33,774 nucleotides of DNA from an uncultured Verrucomicrobiota bacterium (GCA_902495005.1 CABUVL010000006.1:1-33774); one strand, 5' to 3'. Positions 1 to 8,441 are shown, counted from the stretch's first letter. Notes: generated by a model from the letters alone, not told the origin. Made by a program: numbers and translations.

Positions 1-40
1 AGTAAATAAATCTTAATACTAAAAACCTAAAACCAAATCA

Positions 41-46
41 AGGAGG
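41..46 (+). promoter_or_regulatory. Strong Shine-Dalgarno of the flagellin gene
   Basis: AGGAGG lies 11 bases before the flagellin ATG at 58 and is the only full-consensus ribosome binding site I found in the window. Most other genes start after A/T-rich sequence without it. It fixes the flagellin start and suggests high translation, as expected for a filament subunit. The flagellin promoter is not visible, because only 57 bases precede the gene. Confidence 0.8.
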
Positions 47-57
47 ATAAATATAAT

Positions 58-867
58 ATGGCAATGGAATTGTCTCTAAACACGAATCAAACGGCCTCGC
101 ACATGTCGAGGATGTTGGGTTTAAATAACACGACCTTGCAGAATGTGATGACGCGTTTATCGACCGGTAAGCGGATCAATAACTCGTCGGACGATGCGGG
201 AGGTCTGGCGGTATCTATGAAACTGAGTGCGGCGCTGGCGAGGACGGCGGCGACGCAAAATAACGTGGGTAACGCCATTTCATTCTTGCAAGCACAAGAT
301 GGCGCCTTGGAATGTTTCGGCTCGACATTGACCCGGATTTCTGAATTAAAAACAATGTACAGCGATATCACGAAATCAACTTCCGATAAAGCCAATTACG
401 ATGCTGAACTCACGCAATTAACAGCTCAATTGGAAAGTATCGCTGCCGAAACATTTAATTCTATAAATCTCTTTAGTGATGATGACTTGGGCGATGTACA
501 AACAAATGAAGATGGTACGCAAGCTGTTACCATAACAGCGTCAAATTTGACAGCGGTGAATGATGTTTTCAAAGATAAAACTAGTCTAAAAGACATTACA
601 TTAGCAAATATTACAACAGCTATACAAAATGTAGCCACGATGAGGGCGACTAACGGTGCTTTGGTTAATCGTTTAAACATTGCGAGTGAGTTGTTGAGCA
701 TCAATCAGTCGAATTTGGAGGCGGCTAATGGACGTATCTTGGATACAGATGTCGCGGAAGACTCAACGAAATTGGCCCAGTATAATATTAAGATGCAGTC
801 GACGACCGCCATGTTGGCGCAGGCGAACACCTTGCCGCAAATGGCCGCTCGCTTAATCTTGGGCTAA
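58..867 (+). CDS. fliC: Flagellin, short form
   Basis: This is the filament subunit, exported through the flagellar type III apparatus and polymerised outside the cell. The N-terminal D0/D1 block (about residues 1–135) carries the typical flagellin pattern with LSTGKRINNSSDDAGGLAVS and the later NNVGNAISFLQAQDGAL. The C-terminal block (about 190–269) has the matching NRLNIASELLSINQSNLEAANGRI-type helix (shown in part) and ends hydrophobically at LILG. At 269 residues it is compact: there is only a short, more A/T-rich, Thr/Asp-rich linker between D1 halves and no large D2/D3 domain. Unlike many flagellins it contains a cysteine (near residue 82). The start is fixed by an AGGAGG site, and a strong hairpin terminator follows, so it is probably transcribed alone. 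It could be one of several flagellin paralogues. Confidence 0.95.
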   Translation: MAMELSLNTNQTASHMSRMLGLNNTTLQNVMTRLSTGKRINNSSDDAGGLAVSMKLSAALARTAATQNNVGNAISFLQAQDGALECFGSTLTRISELKTMYSDITKSTSDKANYDAELTQLTAQLESIAAETFNSINLFSDDDLGDVQTNEDGTQAVTITASNLTAVNDVFKDKTSLKDITLANITTAIQNVATMRATNGALVNRLNIASELLSINQSNLEAANGRILDTDVAEDSTKLAQYNIKMQSTTAMLAQANTLPQMAARLILG

Positions 868-896
868 GCAACATGTGATCATTCTGTCTTACGCAT

Positions 897-930
897 CCCG
901 GGGATAAAAATCGTCCCCGGGAAAATTTTT
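897..930 (+). terminator. Rho-independent terminator after flagellin
   Basis: An 8-bp perfect stem, CCCGGGGA (897–904) with TCCCCGGG (914–921), has a 9-base loop and is followed by AAAATTTTT. It lies 30 bases after the flagellin stop and separates that gene from the secretion-platform genes downstream. Confidence 0.85.
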
Positions 931-979
931 ACACACTTCAAGATTGATTGATTCATTACCTGTCGTTAAAGTGTTAAAC

Positions 980-2134
980 ATGGTGCTGTTTGACGAAATA
1001 ACGGATCTCAATGAGGGCAGTGATAATTCGACAGGAGTTAAAAGCGAAAATGCCGTTGGTAAATCGAATTCTCGATTAGAGGAAAAAGCCAAAAAAGCGG
1101 TCATTAAATTAGATCGTCTAACCATTTTTGCTCAGCAATTGGCTTCTATGCTACAAGCAGGATTGCCCTTATCTCACGCGTTGGATACCATTACCGCCGA
1201 AATGGATGATAAGGTATTTAAAATAATATTAACAAGGGTGAAGGAAAGTATTTTTTCCGGATCCTCCTTTTCAGAAGCATTAAGACTATTCCCCAAAGCA
1301 TTTCCTCCCTTATTTTACAATATGGTCGAGGCGGGAGAAGTATCAGGCGCTTTGCCAGATGCGATAGTAACTGTTGCCAGTTATTTTGATGCTTCGTTAA
1401 AATTAACTAAAAAATTTAAAAGTGCCCTAACATACCCCATTGCAATCGTAGGTATGTCAGCTTTGCTCGTAAGCGGTCTCATGATTTGGGTGGTCCCCGT
1501 CTTTGGTGAAATGTTTAGCGGATTTGGTGCGAAGTTGCCTTGGCTCACGCAAGCCTTAATTGACATTAGTCAAAGTATGAAAAACAATGCAATTTGGATT
1601 ATTGCATTGGCGGCCCTACTATTTTGGGGTTCAAAAAAGGTTTTAAGATCAAAATCAGGCCTCAAATTTTTGGATGCAACTTTGTCTTACCTGCCTTTAT
1701 TCGGAACCTTAATTAAAAAGACAAATATAGCCCGTTTCTGCCGCACCTATGCCGTACTTTTGGCGAGTGGTGTGCCGATTTTGAAGGCCATTGACATTTG
1801 TACAAATGTTGCCGGCAGTTTCTATTTGTCATTGGCATGTGCGTCTATTAAGAAGGGCATACAGGAAGGGAAACAATTGTCGACTTTAATGGAGAACATA
1901 TCTTACTTCCCTCCTATTGTTCGTAACATGACAAAAGCTGGAGAACAGGCAGGTAATGTAGAAAGTATGATCCGAAACGTTGCCGTTCTTTATGAAAATG
2001 ATGTTAACAACCTTGTTGGCGCAATGACTTCTTTGCTTGAACCTTTTATCATGTGTTTCTTAGGAATTGTCATCGGTGTCATTGTCATTGCAATGTTTCT
2101 GCCTATATTCCAATTGTCTTCGTTGGTCCATTAA
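980..2134 (+). CDS. Type II secretion / type IV pilus platform protein, GspF/PilC family
   Basis: This is an inner-membrane platform protein of the GspF/PilC family, which links the assembly ATPase to pilus or pseudopilus growth. Two copies of the T2SSF domain are visible. The first begins near FAQQLASMLQAGLPLSHAL and the second near FCRTYAVLLASGVPILKAI; each is followed by the family's GE(V/Q)xG-like stretch (VEAGEVSGAL, TKAGEQAGNV). Three hydrophobic segments fit the known topology: one after the first domain, one mid-protein and one at the C-terminus. I chose the ATG at 980 (384 residues). An in-frame TTG at 944 would add 12 residues but sits only 13 bases after the upstream terminator. 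The stop is 5 bases before the next gene, so the three genes form an operon. No GspE/PilB ATPase is adjacent. Confidence 0.9.
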   Translation: MVLFDEITDLNEGSDNSTGVKSENAVGKSNSRLEEKAKKAVIKLDRLTIFAQQLASMLQAGLPLSHALDTITAEMDDKVFKIILTRVKESIFSGSSFSEALRLFPKAFPPLFYNMVEAGEVSGALPDAIVTVASYFDASLKLTKKFKSALTYPIAIVGMSALLVSGLMIWVVPVFGEMFSGFGAKLPWLTQALIDISQSMKNNAIWIIALAALLFWGSKKVLRSKSGLKFLDATLSYLPLFGTLIKKTNIARFCRTYAVLLASGVPILKAIDICTNVAGSFYLSLACASIKKGIQEGKQLSTLMENISYFPPIVRNMTKAGEQAGNVESMIRNVAVLYENDVNNLVGAMTSLLEPFIMCFLGIVIGVIVIAMFLPIFQLSSLVH

Positions 2135-2139
2135 AGCGT

Positions 2140-3603
2140 ATGAATCATTATGTATTATTTAACACGAGGCAGCTGGACCTTCAGTACCTGGATTTAGAGA
2201 AATCCTCATCCGATTACATTTTGCAGTCTTGTGAACAAGTCTTTGACCCACAGCCATCGGTCAAAAATTGGTTGAGCCGCATTCGTTTGGAGCTCATAAA
2301 TTTTTTAAAATCGTGTAAAATTCAAGGCCCCGTAGGCTTTATTTTACCGGAATCCATCGTCATTAATATTGTAGTGCCTTTGTCTTATTGGAATGGGCAA
2401 TTGTCGATTGTTCAACAATTGACACGCGCTTTAGATAAAGATTTTGGCATACGTGGGGACAAGGTAATTTTTCGCTACAAACAAATTGCTTGCCAATCGG
2501 ATACAACCTTGTACTGGGTTTCGCTCATCCCAAAGAAATTTTGGACCTCCTTAAAAACAACTTTGAGCCTTTGCAAAACCTATTGCCCGTGCGGCATTGA
2601 CTGTTTTCCTCCCATCGCCGGACATGCCGCTTATTTTAATGCTTTGTGCCGAAAGAATGAGTGTGCTTCTGCAGTAGCTGTATTTTTTGAAAAGGATCTG
2701 ACACGTTTTTTCGCCAGAAGTGCGGGAGCCGCGACGGAACAATCTTGCTTGAATTTTCTAGATCTTAGAAAATTACCGCAATCGGACGATAGGACATATA
2801 ATACCTCCCATGAATTACGTATAAGCTCTCGTTATTTTTCACATAGCCTTAATGTGCAGTCGGGGGCAAAAGACGTATTCGTATTTGGAGACGAAGACAC
2901 CTTAAATTTAGACCTAGGGGAAGCGTTGTTCGGCAATAATGTCCGTATGCACGTCGTTAATCGTATTGAAGCATTGCCAAATACAATCGCAGCCGGTAAT
3001 TTGAGCGAGCAGGCATTGTTTCTGGGCCTCCTGAAGCTCTTGGACAAAAGTGAAAATCTAGATGATTTTAATTTTCTTAATGCGTCCATGCCACTGTCTT
3101 TATTCGATCATTGTCAACTTGTCGCTCGAAAATTTTTGCATAATGCAGCCGTGCAATGGTTCGTATTATGTGTATTATTGGGGAGCTTGATTGCTTCCTT
3201 GCATGCATTGAAAATGGAATTAAAAGATCGTGAAATTTTGACAACTCAGAAGATGAAGAACGAGCATTCGTTGGCACATCTTCAATGGATGAAGGACCTG
3301 CTGAATGTTTTAAAAGCTTCACAAAACAAGCAAGCTTACTCTATTTTCCAAAAGTTAAAAGAACATTTGACAGCCGCCGTGTGCGTAGATTCCATAAAGT
3401 ATTCTGTGAATGAAAATGGTGGATTAACCCTCCAGGGGCATTGTAAGGATGAAATTTCTGTGGCGAAATTACGTCAGAATCTCATGCAATGCTTCCACGA
3501 AAGCGCTTCAAAAGTGAATGCCAAACTTAAACTGTCGTCGACCGCATCTTCAGAAGTTCATTTTACTTACCAAGTCCCCATAGATATTTTGCCGACGGTA
3601 TGA
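2140..3603 (+). CDS. GspL/PilM–PilN-like pilus or secretion assembly protein
   Basis: A 487-residue protein with a cytoplasmic N-terminal part of about 335 residues, one membrane segment (about 337–357, with WFVLCVLLGSLIASLHAL) and a periplasmic C-terminal part of about 130 residues starting with a helical stretch. This layout is that of GspL, or of a PilM actin-like domain fused to PilN. The sequence itself is too divergent for me to point to actin-fold motifs. The call therefore rests on architecture and on its place between a GspF homologue and a GspM/PilO-like protein. The start at 2140 follows the upstream stop by 5 bases; a longer reading frame from 2053 would run through the gspF coding end and is unlikely. 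The stop overlaps the next start by 4 bases (ATGA), a sign of coupled translation. Confidence 0.65.
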   Translation: MNHYVLFNTRQLDLQYLDLEKSSSDYILQSCEQVFDPQPSVKNWLSRIRLELINFLKSCKIQGPVGFILPESIVINIVVPLSYWNGQLSIVQQLTRALDKDFGIRGDKVIFRYKQIACQSDTTLYWVSLIPKKFWTSLKTTLSLCKTYCPCGIDCFPPIAGHAAYFNALCRKNECASAVAVFFEKDLTRFFARSAGAATEQSCLNFLDLRKLPQSDDRTYNTSHELRISSRYFSHSLNVQSGAKDVFVFGDEDTLNLDLGEALFGNNVRMHVVNRIEALPNTIAAGNLSEQALFLGLLKLLDKSENLDDFNFLNASMPLSLFDHCQLVARKFLHNAAVQWFVLCVLLGSLIASLHALKMELKDREILTTQKMKNEHSLAHLQWMKDLLNVLKASQNKQAYSIFQKLKEHLTAAVCVDSIKYSVNENGGLTLQGHCKDEISVAKLRQNLMQCFHESASKVNAKLKLSSTASSEVHFTYQVPIDILPTV

Positions 3604-4091
3604 AAAAAATATGGCTCATCTTATTTTTGTTGATAGTGAATGCCACCTGCTGGCTTCAAGTTGGGCGTGTAAGGCAGCAAAATGCTGTACTTCGGCCATT
3701 TGCTCAACAAGCTCATGACATTGAATGCCAGCAGCTTGCCTCACAATTGAGCCATTTCCAGTTGAATTCAAAGGAGGCTAAGAATCTTCAGCAAATGATT
3801 ACGGATTGGTGCCGATCGCAGTTAGATAACTTAAAATGCCTGAGGGCATCCTGCGAAGTTAAGCCGCTTGAAACTTCTGAAGATGAATGTGTGCCGGTAC
3901 AACGGTATCACTGCCTCATTCGTTTTTACAGCTTCCCAGAGAATTTCGAAAAGTTTTTAGTAAGTTTACAACAAAACAAGCTGCCCATCTACGTCGAATC
4001 ATTTCAATTTAAACGCAAGCCCTTGGATAATCATCTCGTGAAAGCAAAAATTAATTGCCATTGGACTTTGCCAGCTTCCATCTCCAATTGA
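3600..4091 (+). CDS. GspM/PilO-like small bitopic membrane protein
   Basis: A 163-residue protein with a short cytoplasmic N-terminus (MKK), one membrane segment (IWLILFLLIVNATCWLQV, about 4–21) and a periplasmic remainder with a helical region followed by a compact domain. Such bitopic proteins (GspM, PilO) pair with GspL or PilM/PilN to form the inner-membrane assembly platform. Sequence similarity is not obvious, so the assignment rests on topology, size and the ATGA overlap with the GspL-like gene. Five cysteines lie in the periplasmic part, so disulphides are possible. It is the last gene of the three-gene operon. Confidence 0.55.
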   Translation: MKKIWLILFLLIVNATCWLQVGRVRQQNAVLRPFAQQAHDIECQQLASQLSHFQLNSKEAKNLQQMITDWCRSQLDNLKCLRASCEVKPLETSEDECVPVQRYHCLIRFYSFPENFEKFLVSLQQNKLPIYVESFQFKRKPLDNHLVKAKINCHWTLPASISN

Positions 4092-4616
4092 GGAATCATT
4101 TCCGGTTTTTAGCGCAGTATTCAAGCGATGGTTTTTATAAAAGACCTGCCGATAAAAATTAAAAAATGTAAGGGCGCGGGATCTTTTGTCCCCGAGTTAA
4201 GTGCCGTTAGAACAGCATCTTGCTTATAAGTTTATAGCCATAGTTAAATGCAAGCAGATCGAGTGGGCTCTTTTTTGACGATTGTTTTAATGGGCGTAAT
4301 AACGTCTTTGCCGTAAGAACTTCAAGCCCGCCACGGTTAAATGCCAGAAATATTTTTAAAAAGTGTCGATGTGTGTTTTTATGCAAAAGTCTTTTATTGT
4401 GTTGGCAATTAAGAAAATAATGTCCATCGATGGGGTTAGCTTTGCACACGCGGATTTTTGAGTCTAGCCTTTAGTCGAACCGCTCATAGGGCAAAGTTGG
4501 GGTATGTCGAAATTCGATTGGGGATGTCCTTAGATTTTCGTTGGGCGGTGATCTTCTAAGGTTCTCAGTCAATTGCTTGTGGAGTTGCTTCGTGCTCGGA
4601 TGCGAAAGGGTGAGAA
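4092..4616. other. Intergenic stretch of 525 bases, no convincing gene
   Basis: This lies between the convergent secretion operon and the metallo-hydrolase. A weak imperfect hairpin (about 4177–4194, CGGGA with TCCCCG) may help stop transcription. An 80-codon minus-strand frame (4207–4449, GTG start) has no recognisable domain and no ribosome binding site. I saw no tRNA cloverleaf, insertion-sequence ends or long repeats. It may hold gene debris. Confidence 0.4.
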
Positions 4617-5372
4617 TTAAATCGTTCGGGGGTCGATGATAATTAATTCAAAGTGATTGCGCTGGGCGAGTGGCTGAAATAGTTGATGAACGAGTTCGTA
4701 AGAGTTACAATCTTTGCTCAGGTGAGCCAAGTATATCTTTTGCCAAATGCCCCGATTGTTTTTTAGAAAATCGTAGGCGGCACGGTTGGACAAATGCCCT
4801 AAAGGCCCCAGAATTCGTTCTTTAAGGTAAGCTGGGCGTGTGGGATGATTGCGCAGAAGTTGTTCATCATGGTTACTTTCGAGCACAATTTCATCGGATT
4901 GCGATAAAGCATCCGCAATTGTTTGGGTCATGTGCCCAAAATCGGTCGCCCAGGCGCATTGGTATTTATCGCATTTGAATGTGTATCCTACGGGCTCAAT
5001 GGCGTCATGTGGCAGCGGAAATGTATTAATAGATAAGTCGTGATCGAAATAAAACGCTTCTCCTGTGTTGAATATTTTCCACGGGCCGTGTAATTCATAC
5101 TTACGTTCAATGGCGTTGGCTGTTCGGTAGTTGGCATAAAACTGAATGTGCGGACATTTCCTCAGTACCTTAAGCCCTATAATGTGATCTTGATGTTCGT
5201 GGGTAACAAATACCCCTGACAAGTCGCTCGGTATGATGCCAAATGGTTGTAAAAGTTGCCGAAGCCGTTTACCGGAGAAACCCGCGTCGATGAGGAAATA
5301 TTTATCTCGATAAATCAGCAAGCCACAATTACCTGCACTACTACTTGCCAGGACCTTAAGATGCAATGTCAT
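4617..5372 (-). CDS. MBL-fold metallo-hydrolase, WalJ/YycJ-like
   Basis: A 251-residue metallo-beta-lactamase-fold hydrolase. The metal motif HxHxDH is present as THEHQDH (residues 57–63). Further likely metal ligands are the Asp in WATDFGH and the His in YLAHLSKD near the C-terminus. The opening LKVLASSSAGNCGLL and the later GPLGHLSNRAA are typical of the WalJ/YycJ group, thought to be a nuclease or nucleotide phosphodiesterase linked to DNA replication and cell-wall control. The substrate is not settled in the family. The ATG at 5372 is preferred; a TTG at 5393 would add seven residues. It lies 59 bases downstream of the diadenylate cyclase stop on the same strand and may share its transcript. 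Confidence 0.85.
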   Translation of the reverse strand: MTLHLKVLASSSAGNCGLLIYRDKYFLIDAGFSGKRLRQLLQPFGIIPSDLSGVFVTHEHQDHIIGLKVLRKCPHIQFYANYRTANAIERKYELHGPWKIFNTGEAFYFDHDLSINTFPLPHDAIEPVGYTFKCDKYQCAWATDFGHMTQTIADALSQSDEIVLESNHDEQLLRNHPTRPAYLKERILGPLGHLSNRAAYDFLKNNRGIWQKIYLAHLSKDCNSYELVHQLFQPLAQRNHFELIIIDPRTI

Positions 5373-5431
5373 TGAATGGCTAATAATAAGCAATAATCGC
5401 GTGTCATTGTCAAGTGTGTAAGGGCTTACTG

Positions 5432-6781
5432 TTAAATTGAATGACTATGTCCAATGCCTTTTTCAATGAGGGGCAACATCTTCCCTTTGCGGAATAGGGT
5501 TACTTGTCCGTTACTGGCAGAGACTGCAAGGGCAATGCAATCTACGGCGTTGGAAATCGCCAACGCGGCCGAATGTCGAGTGCCGTACCCGCTGGGCAAA
5601 GACAATTGTTCTTTCGTATGAATGAGGCTGCCGGCGCTTTCGAGGATTCCGTCGCCACCAATGACGAAGGCACCGTCGAGTAAAGAGTATTCCTTAATGG
5701 TCTCTTCAATAAATGGATTGAGTAAATTGCGATCTTCTTCTTTATAGCCGTGAAATGGATTGAGAACAAGCGGGTAAGCGTATTGCCTCAATTCAGACAC
5801 GTCGCCAAGGACAAACAGGCATCCGATGGATTTGCCTTCTCGTCCCTCTACCGCCAGTTCGGTCGCAATGGACAACAATCTTTCAAAAACTTCGGGCTGC
5901 ACGTTCTTGGGTAAGATGTCTGCTTGATTGGAAAAGACGGATTGGATTTCTCGGTTGACATCGACAATCAGTATGGTATCCAATCGATTGCTATCCGGTA
6001 GCCCGCCGATACAGCAAATTTTTTCGTTGTGCTTGAAGTACTTGTGCATGAGCCCCAGCAGAATCGCACTGCGCAATTGTGTGAGTCGGCCGTTGGAAAA
6101 TAATTGGACGGGTAAGGTCACAAAAGTATCTTTGCCTGTCATCTCCGAAAGCTTGTGAGTGACGATGATGATATTGAGGTCTGTATTGAGATTCTTGATG
6201 AGTCGGGTGGGTGTTGAAAATGCGTCGACGAATAAGAGTACCGTTGAACAGCTTCCTGCCTTTGCGATCTTTAAAGATTCTCTCAGAATTAATTTGTTAA
6301 ATCGATCGCGCGTTTTTGCAGGCTTTAGTTGCATGGTATTAAACGAATTAATAACATGCGTCCGGAAGTCCTCAATGGAACTGTCGTTTAGGTGTTTGCT
6401 GAGTTCACTCGTTTGTAGGACCTTTGCCAGAGATGCGAGAATTGTGAGATAATTCCCAGCTTTTGGAGAAGCCAAGAATAGCACAATTAAGCGCATATTT
6501 TCGCTGTTTTTTACAGATGGGTCCTGCAGTGGTTTTTGTATGCGGCCCAGGACGAAGGAGTAGGTGGTCCGCATGAGCACCTTAAAATGGGGTAGGGCAA
6601 AACCTTGTCCTAGATAGCTGGACACAATACTTTCTTGTGCAATTAATTCATCAACGAGGGTGAGCCGAACTTGTTTGGTAATATTTTTGCAATGCTGAAC
6701 GAGCTCATCAAGGGCACCCTTAAATGTTGTGCTCGTGATGTCGATAATTAAGCTTCTTTCAATGTATTTGTCCAGTCGCAT
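5432..6781 (-). CDS. PTS IIA – pyruvate-kinase-C-like – diadenylate cyclase fusion
   Basis: A 449-residue cytosolic fusion. Residues about 6–145 form a PTS EIIA (fructose/nitrogen type) domain with the phosphorylatable His65 in GFALPHF. Residues about 155–260 resemble the alpha/beta fold of the pyruvate kinase C-terminal domain, also reported for archaeal DacZ; this part is inference. Residues about 270–430 are a DAC domain making cyclic di-AMP from two ATP. It has the catalytic DGA (369–371, DGAFVIGGDG) and the nucleotide-binding GTRH (400–403). The residue after GTRH is Ser instead of the usual Arg of RHR. The start is the ATG at 6781; a TTG at 6826 would add 15 residues. No membrane segment is seen, unlike CdaA. 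The fusion suggests that PTS phosphorylation state, or a small metabolite, tunes c-di-AMP synthesis. Confidence 0.88.
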   Translation of the reverse strand: MRLDKYIERSLIIDITSTTFKGALDELVQHCKNITKQVRLTLVDELIAQESIVSSYLGQGFALPHFKVLMRTTYSFVLGRIQKPLQDPSVKNSENMRLIVLFLASPKAGNYLTILASLAKVLQTSELSKHLNDSSIEDFRTHVINSFNTMQLKPAKTRDRFNKLILRESLKIAKAGSCSTVLLFVDAFSTPTRLIKNLNTDLNIIIVTHKLSEMTGKDTFVTLPVQLFSNGRLTQLRSAILLGLMHKYFKHNEKICCIGGLPDSNRLDTILIVDVNREIQSVFSNQADILPKNVQPEVFERLLSIATELAVEGREGKSIGCLFVLGDVSELRQYAYPLVLNPFHGYKEEDRNLLNPFIEETIKEYSLLDGAFVIGGDGILESAGSLIHTKEQLSLPSGYGTRHSAALAISNAVDCIALAVSASNGQVTLFRKGKMLPLIEKGIGHSHSI

Positions 6782-6891
6782 GCTAATGCATAGTAAATTT
6801 ATATGCGAAATGTATGATGGTATCAAGATAAAAACAAAAAATTGCGCAGTTGGAGCTAATTGGTATGCATTAAGCTTTCAAACAAATTATT

Positions 6892-7995
6892 ATGTCAGTA
6901 AGTTCTGTTTCAAATACAAATTCTGTTTCAAATGCAGCTGCATCCCAGAATTCAGCAGCTCTGGATACGTACAATCAACTTGTCAGTTATTTAGAAGATA
7001 ATCAAGAAAAGTTAGAGCAAGATTTAATCAAGGCGTTAAAAAAAGAATTGGATGAGTTAAAGAATTTAATCAATGCGAATGAAGACGAAAAATTAATTGA
7101 AGAATTAATGGCCGCTTTAGTCTCTAAAATTGAAGGGAATACGGAGACTGGAGCCGTTAGTTTGGCCCAACGAAGTCAAGCTTTGTCGGATTTGGAAGGG
7201 CTTATGAGTGGATTGGACAGTACTATGGCGAATAAGCTTGGATTTGTGTACTCTTCACTTGCTAATGCCATTAACGTCAACGGAGTGTTAACGAGTACGC
7301 AATTGAATGCCTTGTCGCAAGTGTTGTCCTTGGCCAACACCTTGGAATCCGTTGCCCAGCAAGACAGCGATGGTTTTCTAACGTCCTTGTTGTCAGCATT
7401 AAGGGAGAATTTAGATACATTGGTAACGGACGCGGGGGCCAATCAGAATAATTTTCAAGCAAGTCTCGATAAATTGACACAGATGATCAATGGTGATGCC
7501 TCTTCAATTGGTCTCAGTGATAGATTGAGTTATCTTAATAGCATATTAAAAGACCTTGACACGTCATCTTCTGAAATTTCTCAGCTGGTACAGTCGTACC
7601 GTAACAGTTTTAATAAAAATGCAGCTATTACGGGTGATCAAGCAAAAACCTTAGCTTCTAATTTAGAAAACGCAATTTCTTCAATAATTTTGGCAGAAAA
7701 CCAATCCTCTTTAACAGATGCTGGCATACGGCGTGAACAACAAAGCGCTTCGGCGTCGATCAAGAAGGTATTAGCTTCGAACGAATTTCGTGAATTGACG
7801 TTAGAGACAAAAGCCGCTGAGGATCTCTACAATAAGCAGGAGTCGAATACCATGCTTAAACGTTTAAGGGAGCAAGGCATTATGGGCGGATCATCTTTGT
7901 CACGTGCAGAAATTATCGCACAAGAAGAGAGACAACTTGAGCAAAAACAAGCAGAACGTTTAAACGAAATAGACCGTGGGGAACGTTATATTTGA
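6892..7995 (+). CDS. Helical protein without Cys/Trp/Pro/His, candidate secretion substrate
   Basis: A 367-residue protein I do not recognise. The first 25 residues are rich in Ser, Asn, Ala and Val with no hydrophobic core or basic start, which resembles a type III secretion signal rather than a Sec signal peptide. The rest is strongly helical, with heptad-like stretches at about 28–62 and a charged C-terminal helix (EERQLEQKQAERLNEIDRGER). I find no Cys, Trp, Pro or His and no membrane segment. That composition recalls flagellins and other type III-exported helical proteins. It is divergent from the cyclase gene with 110 bases between starts, and is followed by a terminator. The nearby CesT-like chaperones support the export idea. 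Alternatives are a cytosolic coiled-coil scaffold or a flagellar accessory protein. Confidence 0.6.
   Translation: MSVSSVSNTNSVSNAAASQNSAALDTYNQLVSYLEDNQEKLEQDLIKALKKELDELKNLINANEDEKLIEELMAALVSKIEGNTETGAVSLAQRSQALSDLEGLMSGLDSTMANKLGFVYSSLANAINVNGVLTSTQLNALSQVLSLANTLESVAQQDSDGFLTSLLSALRENLDTLVTDAGANQNNFQASLDKLTQMINGDASSIGLSDRLSYLNSILKDLDTSSSEISQLVQSYRNSFNKNAAITGDQAKTLASNLENAISSIILAENQSSLTDAGIRREQQSASASIKKVLASNEFRELTLETKAAEDLYNKQESNTMLKRLREQGIMGGSSLSRAEIIAQEERQLEQKQAERLNEIDRGERYI
6903..6933 (+). repeat. 13-bp direct repeat in the N-terminal coding region
   Basis: TTCTGTTTCAAAT occurs at 6903–6915 and again at 6921–6933, a period of 18 bases. It encodes a repeated Ser-Val-Ser-Asn unit in the disordered N-terminus of the helical protein and probably arose by slippage or duplication. 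Confidence 0.75.
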
Positions 7996-8019
7996 GCTGA
8001 TCAATAGCGTTCATTTGAA

Positions 8020-8060
8020 AATAAAGTAAGGAAGCATTATTGGAGTGCTTCCTTTATTAA
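8020..8060 (+). terminator. Terminator after the helical protein gene
   Basis: The 9-bp stem AAGGAAGCA (8028–8036) and TGCTTCCTT (8046–8054) closes a 9-base loop. Flanking AATAAAG and TTTATT extend the symmetry, so it could work in both directions. It starts 25 bases after the stop codon. Confidence 0.75.
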
Positions 8061-8441
8061 TATCGATGGGCTTAGTATATTTGGCACCGGTTCTTAAAGG
8101 AAGATTTTATCAGTTTTTGATGTTCTAATTGTTAGTTTTCCTTCGAAAATTTAAATAATTCCATGATCTTAACAAAACCTATAAGCTGTTAATATAAAGA
8201 ATTTTTAAGTTTTTCTTGAAGGGTAAATTTATTGAAGTAGCTTTGCTGCTTAATTTCGACTCAACTTGTTTTGATGGTTTGTTAGTAAAATAGTTAACCC
8301 CTTGAAAGGGCTTTTTGCTACTTGGAATTTATTAAACAGGTGTGTTTAAATTCTATTTATCTGATTAAATGCAGCATTGTGGGTATAAATCGTTCTTTGT
8401 TTACGGTATAATTTTGTGGATTTGTAAGGTGCCTTAAGAAA
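8061..8441. other. Convergent intergenic stretch of about 380 bases, A/T-rich
   Basis: This lies between two converging transcripts, the helical protein and the chaperone operon. It is A/T-rich with stop codons in all frames. A small hairpin (CCC at 8298–8300 with GGG at 8308–8310, followed by CTTTTTG) could be a weak terminator. No RNA gene or repeat was recognised. Confidence 0.4.

Noticed and set aside
944..979. TTG start extending the GspF/PilC protein by 12 residues
   Set aside because: It begins 13 bases after the T-run of the flagellin terminator, leaving no room for a promoter and leader, and an in-frame ATG follows at 980.
4207..4449. 80-codon minus-strand frame with GTG start
   Set aside because: No recognised domain, no ribosome binding site, and it fills a spacer otherwise lacking coding signs. 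A transposase remnant was considered but no motif supports it.
8291..8318. Hairpin with CTTTTTG as a second terminator
   Set aside because: Only three to five base pairs with a very small loop; too weak to list as a terminator.
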